Assembly (NCBI GenBank): GCA_034440635.1
Contig: JAOTON010002193.1
Coordinates: forward strand, 930,001-994,000
DNA from: Lepas anatifera
Taxonomy: Eukaryota; Arthropoda; Thecostraca; Lepadidae
DNA length: 64,000 nucleotides
Direction: 5' to 3'
Shown: one piece after another, positions 57,138 to 64,000 of the stretch
Layout: every line of letters starts with the position of its first letter
Numbering within the stretch: position 1 is the stretch's first letter
Notes under the pieces: model-generated
The model's input: the letters and a program-made list of their open reading frames with translations, nothing else
What the model was told of the DNA's origin: nothing
The model's database searches: none
Program-made: the position numbers and the translations under genes

Positions 57138-58040
57138 ATACGAGCAGTGGAGGGGAGGGGTGCTAAGTGCCCCCCCCACCTATTTTGCCGAGGTGGTCGG
57201 AGAACCTTTCACAGCTGCTGCAACGCTACTTGGCTAAATTTGAGAGAATTCATGATTGCGTCGATTGGTCAAAAGAGTTTTGAAAATTGATCAATGTTTT
57301 TTTTACTTATAGGCTCTCAAAATCAGATCTATAATTGGGGACCGTGACAATGTTTGGCTGCACTGCAGACCGAGTGTTGACGTATTAAACCATATAATCG
57401 GGATTATATGTTACGGTCACCTTACATGAAGGTCAAGGTCAAGGTGACGGGTCAAGGTCACGCAATAGTATTTAAGATTGTTGACACTTGTTTTATTCAG
57501 GTGGCATTACTCAGTTTGACGTATGTATTGCTATGATTTCATAGTTAATGTTACTTGATGTCAAGGTCACAAGTCAAGGTCAAATTTTTCAAGGTCAAAT
57601 CTTATTTCCTGCCCAAATGATCTCATATTGACAGTAATGTTGTACATTATTGGGAATATATCAGATTGTTACGTCATATGTCAGTGACCTGACATGACTT
57701 TGAACTCAAACGTTCAGAGGACATTGTTAAGAATGCATTTAGTTCCATTATGCATTTAGTCCGCTTTCAGTGTATTCTCACGTTCTTTCCGTATATTCAC
57801 GGCATTTCCCAATTGGTCCCAAGCACGGCCCAGATTTGACCTTTACGACCTCGTTTGACCTTGAAGTTATTGACCTAGGTCAGTAAAAAATTGATATGAT
57901 GCAGATCACTATTACCCCCACATCTCACAAACGGGTGTTTGTCTAACTCTCTTGGTTTATGAGATCCCAGGGGGGGGACATTTTAGGACCTCCCCTCCCC
58001 TCTATTGGGCGTTGACGCCAGACCCCCTCCACTGCACGTG
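57138..58040 (+). mobile_element. TTAA element, group III copy, abutting a group II element
   Basis: The left end has decayed (CTAA, then ATACGAGCAGTGGAGGGG); the right end CCCCTCCACTGCACGTG precedes TTAA at 58041-58044. The interior is collinear with 44669-45539 and contains AAGGTCAAGGTCAAGGTGAC. The same TTAA is the left flank of the group II element starting at 58045. Confidence 0.88.
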
Positions 58041-58044
58041 TTAA

Positions 58045-59069
58045 CCTTCGCCCCACCGGGGGGGCATCGATGGCCCCCTCTAAGGTTTTTCCGGGATAGC
58101 AGAAAAACGAAGAGGCGCAGCGCCGCGGTTGAGGGCTCTACCTCTCACTGCATTATTTTCCCACCATCCCTGAAATTTTTTACCCCGGGTCACCCAAGGT
58201 CAGGTCACCAGATGAGGTCAACCAGGGTCACCTCACTTCAACTTTAGAGCTCTGTAAGAGCTACATTTCGAAGTCGATCAATTTGAAACTTCCTACAATT
58301 CATGACCCTTCCAGGGTCTACAACTTGTATATCCGGGATTTTTCGATTTCGTGCCCTGAGGTCAGGTCACGAGGTGACCTATCCCATTGAAAAAGCATTG
58401 GGAAAAGATATCTTATGATCTAAAAGTCACAAAAGCGATTGAAAATGCTCAGCTTTATCAGAAAAGCGTTCTTAGACACCCTTTCACGGATTCCAGGGGT
58501 CATATTTGCCCTTTGACCTCTCCAAGGTCATCCAAGGTCACAGGGTCAAAAACAGTATTTTGACAATAACTTTTGACCTAATTAAGCTAGAGCGCTCAAA
58601 CAAACACCATCGTGTTTGTCTTGTCATTGGCTTTCATTTGATATACGGCAAGGTCACTTTCTGACCTTTCGTGACTTCAGGTCATCTTAGGTCACGAGGT
58701 GACCTCTGGAGGTCAAACCACTGGCGGGAGGTCTTTACGTTTCACATAGCGGAAAAAGGACTGACAATTTCCTATCAAATTTACTTTACCAGACCTCAAT
58801 AGCTCTAATGGCATAAGAGTTATGGCCAGTTTGCTTAAGCATTGCATATTTGAGTGAAAATAGCCGTTCTTGACCTAATTTGACCTCTGGAGGTCAAACC
58901 ATTGACCTGAGCACTAAAACATGTTAAGTAATTTCTTACTGAATTCACGCGAGCTTTCTATTGCACTTTAACAGATTTGCGCTAACGCCCATATTTTCGG
59001 AGTTAGAGGGGGGCCATCGATGGCCCCCGGTGGGGCGAAGGTGGCGCTGGACCCCCGGTGGGGCGCGGG
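58045..59069 (+). mobile_element. TTAA element, group II copy 2
   Basis: The element is 1025 bp, bounded by TTAA at 58041-58044 and 59070-59073, with ends CCTTCGCCCCACCGGGGG and CCCCGGTGGGGCGCGGG. It aligns by eye with 29427-30446 from end to end with only small differences, including CAAGGTCACTTTCTGACCTT and the CATCGATGGCCCCC palindrome at each end, so both copies probably come from one recent source. Confidence 0.93.
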
Positions 59070-59073
59070 TTAA

Positions 59074-60319
59074 ACGGTCTAGGAAACGCAAGTGAAGGAT
59101 GGGGGTAACGGAGTGAAACCTATACTTGTGTACTTATGTATCTGTGTTTCATCACGAACAAGCCACAATAACCCAATTATAAGAGAGATCAGTTAGGATA
59201 AAAACGGATGCGAGTCTAGTCACAATTCACACCCTCGATCAGCCAAAGCTTTTCATGGTTGCACGTCATGTAAGAACAGATGAAATGGGTAAAAATAATA
59301 CATGGCACAACAAGATTGAAGTAGTTAGGTCGCACGCATTCTAAAAACTCAGGCATACACATGTTTTAAAAAAATCATGAATCATTCCCCGTTCTGAAAG
59401 AAAGCCCTTAAAACACGCTTAAAAGTGGCACGGCCCGAGGCGTTACGCACGTCAGGTGGCAGCGGATTATACTTTGTGGCAACAACACTCCCTATTCATT
59501 GTTTACCTGAAGAAGTTCTCGCACCACAGGTGGCAGTTGGTGACCCCCGTCTCGTGTCATGGTGGTGCTCAGCAGACTCGAACAGATTTCGCGATATCCT
59601 TAGTTTAAATCCCTAGCGGGTAACACAATATTATGCTGCTTCCGGGTGACACATTTAAAAGCCCGTGCATTACACGATGCATACCAGCAACAAACACGAG
59701 GTAACAGTGTTGCCTGTCCGGGGGAATGCAAAACAAGAGTTGAAAGTGAAGTCTTTGCAACTATTAAGGGCTCATGCATAGTCGAACTCTTGAAAAGATA
59801 GGATGAAGCGATAAGAACGCTAATACTTCACATAAAAACATGACATCACCTTGATGGCGCCTGGCTTGAAGAGAGAGCAAAAACTAAGCAGGAGTTTGTG
59901 GTCCAGCAATGGCCGCCCGGCGCGGACTGCCTCGCCAGTCACGCCAGAGGAATTTATGTTGAACCCTCTCCACGTGAATGAGATGGCGCCTGGCTGCACA
60001 GAGTCCACACTGCACACCCAAAAACAGCGGAGCAGCATTGAAGAATTTACCGAAAATCTGTATCGAACACAGATAGCGCCGAACGCCTATACAGCTGGTG
60101 TCTGGGCGAGGTCGACTGAAAGTTCGAAAGAGCAGGCCTGATACCCCTTTTCTGTGAGTGATAGGGAATGTATGAATTTGTCAAAAAATGCAGACAAGCC
60201 AACATGTAAGGACTTCAGATAATGGCGGTGAAACAATTTCGTCCCAGAAGGGAGACTTTCAATGGTTCTTTTTCATCACTGGAAAATGTGCTAGAGGGTT
60301 TTGTGACGTTTTTATGACG
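59074..60319. other. Unannotated intergenic sequence
   Basis: No gene is supported. Opposing frames at 59820-60141 overlap each other. Confidence 0.35.
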
Positions 60320-60809
60320 CTTTTATTACGCTTTTATATGATACCATTACGTTTGGATTATGTTTGTAAATCGAATGATATGCATCTTGACTATGCTAGG
60401 TCAGATGGTGACCTTGACCTGACCTTAGGTGAGGTAATTTTTGTGTTTTGACCTAGCATAGTCACATTATACACAATTTGATTTGCCGTAACGAGAGGAA
60501 GAGAATGGTGTCTTAACGATTTTAACTCAACTCTGTTAGACGTTAGAGCCCAGAAACTCTCCTCTAATATGCCACCTTCTTTGAATTGTTATGAGCTCAA
60601 TATTCACATGAGCCAAAAAAGAGGGACGTAGTTCTTTCATTGTTTTTATGAGCTATTCCATTTTTTAGTGCTGCCATTTTTGACGTCTACATGAGCGTTT
60701 CCATTTTCATTATTCTGTATAGGAGCCGAGTTAGATGGGGGGGTGTTTGAACACCGCCACCCCACGCGGTTTCCCGAAACGGTGGCTCGAGGGCCCTCCG
60801 GCGTGAGTG
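60320..60809 (+). mobile_element. TTAA element, group IV, right half
   Basis: From GATACCATTACGTTTGGATT onward it matches 43620-44060 (TATGCATCTTGACTATGCTA, then TGACCTTGACCTGACCTTAG), and it ends ...CCGGCGTGAGTG before TTAA at 60810-60813. The left half is missing. Confidence 0.78.
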
Positions 60810-60813
60810 TTAA

Positions 60814-61005
60814 AGAAGAATTTCTGGCTCTAGCGTCTGACTGAATTGAGTTTGAGTCCGTTTTTAGGCACTGTTTGCTTCCTTCTGTTGCGGAAAGTTG
60901 AATGATGTATGCCATAACCATACTAGGTCGAAACACAAAACTGACCTGGCTTAGGGTCAAGTCAACGTAATTTCCTGACCCAAAATACTTAATCAATTGA
61001 CTTCC
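60814..61005 (-). mobile_element. Inverted fragment of group IV element
   Basis: GGCTCTAGCGTCTGACTGAATTGAG and onward is the reverse complement of the group IV interior found at 60500-60560 and 43785-43845 (TCAG-ACG-TAGAGCC). It lies directly beyond the TTAA at 60810, so two group IV pieces sit tail to tail. Confidence 0.7.
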
Positions 61006-61009
61006 AATA

Positions 61010-61042
61010 ATAATGGTGATAATAATAATAATAATAATAATA
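61010..61042. repeat. (TAA)n microsatellite
   Basis: A tract of about ten TAA/ATA triplets followed by CACCTTATTTGGTACATTCA; the combination resembles the 3' end of a minus-strand non-LTR element, but no coding sequence follows. Confidence 0.85.
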
Positions 61043-62395
61043 ACACCTTATTTGGTACATTCACTGTGAAGCACATATCCAGTCATATATACATACATTT
61101 CACACACTATGTCACAGCTTAGCTAACGACCACAAGGCGTATATACCTATAACACTCTTTTTAGTGCACAATTTGAACAAGAGACGAGGTCACGATTTAG
61201 AATTTCAAATTTACTTCTGAGCTCCAAATGATTCTTGGTAGATGGTCCGGTTATGAAAACCTCACTTTGAATCAAGGCATGCATGATGCTTTTGGTACTT
61301 TTCGACAATAATTTGAACAGCAAAACCTTGTTTTAGCCAGAAGTATGCCAAAGATATATACGTTATAGGCCTAGCACACTATGTGATTGATTATAATACC
61401 AGATGAGAATTCTTAAAAGATGTTTCAAACACGAATGCTATGTAACCCTCAGGGGCGCAGCCAGAGCTTTCGTATGGGGGGCACACCAACTTTGAGGAGC
61501 ACCCCGGGTAAAAGGGCACTTTTAACGTAACCTAAAAACTTACTATATCTTTGTTTATATAATTTTTTGGGCATCTTTGGTTCAATAAAAATGCAAAGAA
61601 ATCATTGACGGAGAAGGAACACTCGATTAAAACCGAAAAAAGGAACAAAATATCACCAAAATGCCATGGAAGTAGCCAAAACACTACTTTTTGGATAGAT
61701 TTAAGGGCAGCCAACTCATGCAAGTACTTAACATCAGAGAAATCAGCGGAGCATGTGATATCTGTTACAATGTGCAGGTTAAGGCATATTGGAGTCGAAA
61801 ATTGTTTTGTTATGCCCACTGGTTTTGTCGTGACGAGTGAGCCCTGGCTGAATGCGGATTAAGTTCCTTGCCTCCCACAATCGCCGTGGGACGAGGAGCA
61901 GCATAGTGTCTTTGGAAGAACACATTTTTGCTGCCGGAAAAATTTGGGAGATACCTTTTGAACGCGTTTATTAAGTTCCATATTCGCAAGGCTCGGTCCC
62001 AGTTAAGAGTAAATAAAAGGTGAACAGCCCGGTGGTTTGGATGGGGATGGTGTGACAGGGCTGAAAATTGTGAAAACTATTTCTTCACCAAAATAATTAG
62101 TAGAAATCCTGGTTTGGGGGACTGTGCTCTGAGCTCAGGGGCACATGCCTTTTTATCATCCCTTTCCAGAATCCACCAGTATAATAAGCAATTTATATAA
62201 CCAGGGGTGCCTAGGTATCACAAGCCGTTTTAGAGATTCCTCATTCCCCGTTAGCTCCGTTTGACAAGGGGAGTTTCCATTATGTTCTTATTCCCCATCT
62301 ATTTAAGACCAGCTCTGGGGCCCCAAGTGTGGATCAGAGGCCTCCAGAGCAACTTCCCCATCCCCCAGTTGTGCCTCCAGGGAATAGACTAGCTC
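61043..62395. other. Unannotated intergenic sequence
   Basis: GGGGCGCAGCCAG with nearby GGGGGGCACACC (61451-61490) may be a small transposon end, as at 42.05 kb. Frames at 61532-61862 on both strands overlap and lack motifs. Confidence 0.35.
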
Positions 62396-62399
62396 AGTG

Positions 62400-64000
62400 A
62401 CCCCGCCCCAAGATGATGGGAGCTGGCCTTGTGTTCTTATTATCTATCTATTCAAGATCATCTCAGGGCCCCTGATGTAGATCAGGGCCACAGAGCAGCT
62501 CATGCTTCACCCAGGGACTAGACTAGCTCATTGGTCCCAGAGATGAGGTCATCAGACTAGCTCAATCGGTCACAGATAGGCTCATAGGGCCTTAAACCAG
62601 TTCAAGAAGCCCCAGAACAGTTTAAGGCGCCAGATCACTTCAGGGGGCCTCAAGCCAACTTAAGGGGCTCTCACAAGCTCAGCGCCCGGACCAGCTCAGG
62701 GTACCCTCAGAACCTAGATCCGCTCTTGGGCCCCAGATCAGCTCTTGGGGCCCCAGATCAGTTCAGGGGCCTCAAGTCAGGTCAGGGGCAAGATCAAGTC
62801 AGGGGCACTAATTCAGCTCAGGAATCCCTCACCAGCTCGGGGCCCAAGCTGTTCAAAAGCCCCAGAGCTGCTCAGGGGACAGCAGATCGGCCCATAGGGC
62901 ACCAGATCAGCCTTGGGGACAAACAATCAGATCAGTGGTCCCCGACCAGCTCGGGGCTCAGATCAGTTCGGGAATACCAGATCAAGTCAGGAGGCACTTA
63001 ATCAGCTCAGGAGCCCCTACCATCTCAGGGGCCCTCACCAACCCCTGTGGGCCCAGCTCAGCTCAGGGCCTGGGAGCTGCTCAGGAAATCACGTAATTAA
63101 CCTAGGAGGCCCGGGTCAGCTTAAAGGGCATCATATTAGCCATGGGGCACCAGACTAGCTCAGAGGGAATAAGATGGGCTCAGGAGACACACTGATGACT
63201 CAGCAGGCTCCAGATCGACTCAGGGGGCATTAGTTAAGTTCAGGAGGCAGTATATCTGCTCAGGGTGCACCAGATCGATCAGCACAGGGGGCATGTTCAA
63301 GTCAGGGGCACTAAATCAGCTCAGGGATCCCTCACCAGCTCCGGGCCCAATCAGTTCAAAAGCCCCAGAGCTGCTCAGGGGACACCAGATGCCCATAGGG
63401 CACCAGATCAGCTCCGGGGACAAACAAACAGATCAGTGGTCCCCGACCAGCTCGGGAATACCAGATCAAGTCAGGAGGCACTTAATCAGCTCATGAGCCC
63501 CATACCATCTCAGGGGCCCTCATCAGCCTCTGTGGGCCCAGCTCAGCTCAGGGCTTTAGATCTGCTCATGAAATCACGTAAGGAGGCCCAGATCAACTGA
63601 AAGGGCACCAGATTACTCAGGGGGCATCATATGGGCTCAGGAGGCACCAGATCGACTAAAGGGCATTAGTGCAGCTCAGGTGGCACCAGATCGATCCGCT
63701 CGGGGTCCAGATCAGCTCCCAGTCCCCAGACTATGGCAGGAGCCTAAATCAGCTCAGGAGCTGCATAACAGCTCAGGGGACACAAGGTGGGCTCAGGGCT
63801 CACCAAACCAGCTCAGGGGGGACCAGACCATCTAAAGAGACATCAATGATCAGTTGAGGGGGCACCTAATCAGCTGAAGAGGCACCATATTGACTTAGGA
63901 TACAGAATCAACTTGGGGAGGCATGAGATCAGCTCGGGGGCCCGAATCAGCTCAAGGGCACTAAATCAGCTATCAAGGCACCAAACAAGCTCGGAATCAT
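62400..64000 (+). repeat. Degenerate ~20-30-bp satellite with a ~500-bp higher-order repeat, running off the window
   Basis: The basic motif is approximately GGGGCACCAGATCAGCTCAG, repeated with many substitutions and variable spacing from about 62400 to the window end. A higher-order duplication is visible: the segment beginning CAAGTCAGGGGCACTAATTC at about 62793 recurs at about 63297 with the same order of phrases (CCCTCACCAGCTC, TTCAAAAGCCCCAGAGCTGC, AGATCAGTGGTCCCCGACCAGC). Frames through it (Gly, Pro, Ser, Gln-rich) are artefacts. The right limit is unknown. Confidence 0.88.

Overview
This is a gene-poor, transposon-rich stretch of a eukaryotic, almost certainly animal, genome. Coding exons are short, GC-rich and bounded by canonical GT/AG splice sites. 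One exon encodes most of a muscle-type LIM domain, and an L1/Tx1-like LINE with an apurinic-type endonuclease is present. The LIM exon, the large (TA)n tracts and the many small non-autonomous DNA transposons suggest an invertebrate. An arthropod such as a crustacean is my best guess, but nothing in the window fixes the taxon. I see no prokaryotic operon, CRISPR array, virus or defence locus.

Layout. 0.6-0.8 kb: an internal LIM-domain exon on the + strand. 4.8-10.9 kb: a near full-length but broken LINE on the - strand (ORF1 open; ORF2 endonuclease, reverse transcriptase and C-terminal parts split by frameshifts). 12.1-12.4 kb: relic of a second LINE ORF1. 13-33 kb: no supported host gene; MITEs, minisatellites, a ~4 kb inverted-repeat element (25.07-29.02 kb) and several TTAA-flanked elements. 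34.9-47.6 kb: a five-exon gene on the + strand whose exons join in frame to an unrecognised ~230-residue protein. 47.6-62 kb: more elements, two of them nested. 62.4-64 kb: a degenerate satellite running off the window.

Two themes stand out. First, three minisatellites of the five-exon gene overlap its exon edges: the 41-bp array carries copies of the exon 1 start, the 59-bp array carries copies of the exon 3 splice acceptor, and the 42-bp array carries copies of the last codons and stop. Second, at least five groups of ~0.7-1.2 kb elements have different terminal inverted repeats. All use TTAA target sites and carry dense AGGTCA/TGACCT hexamers, the half-site bound by many nuclear receptors. 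One of these elements sits inside an arm of the large inverted repeat, and the other arm preserves the empty site, which confirms the TTAA duplication.

All calls come from reading the sequence by eye. Element ends given to the base rest on visible inverted repeats plus TTAA or other duplications; other ends are approximate.
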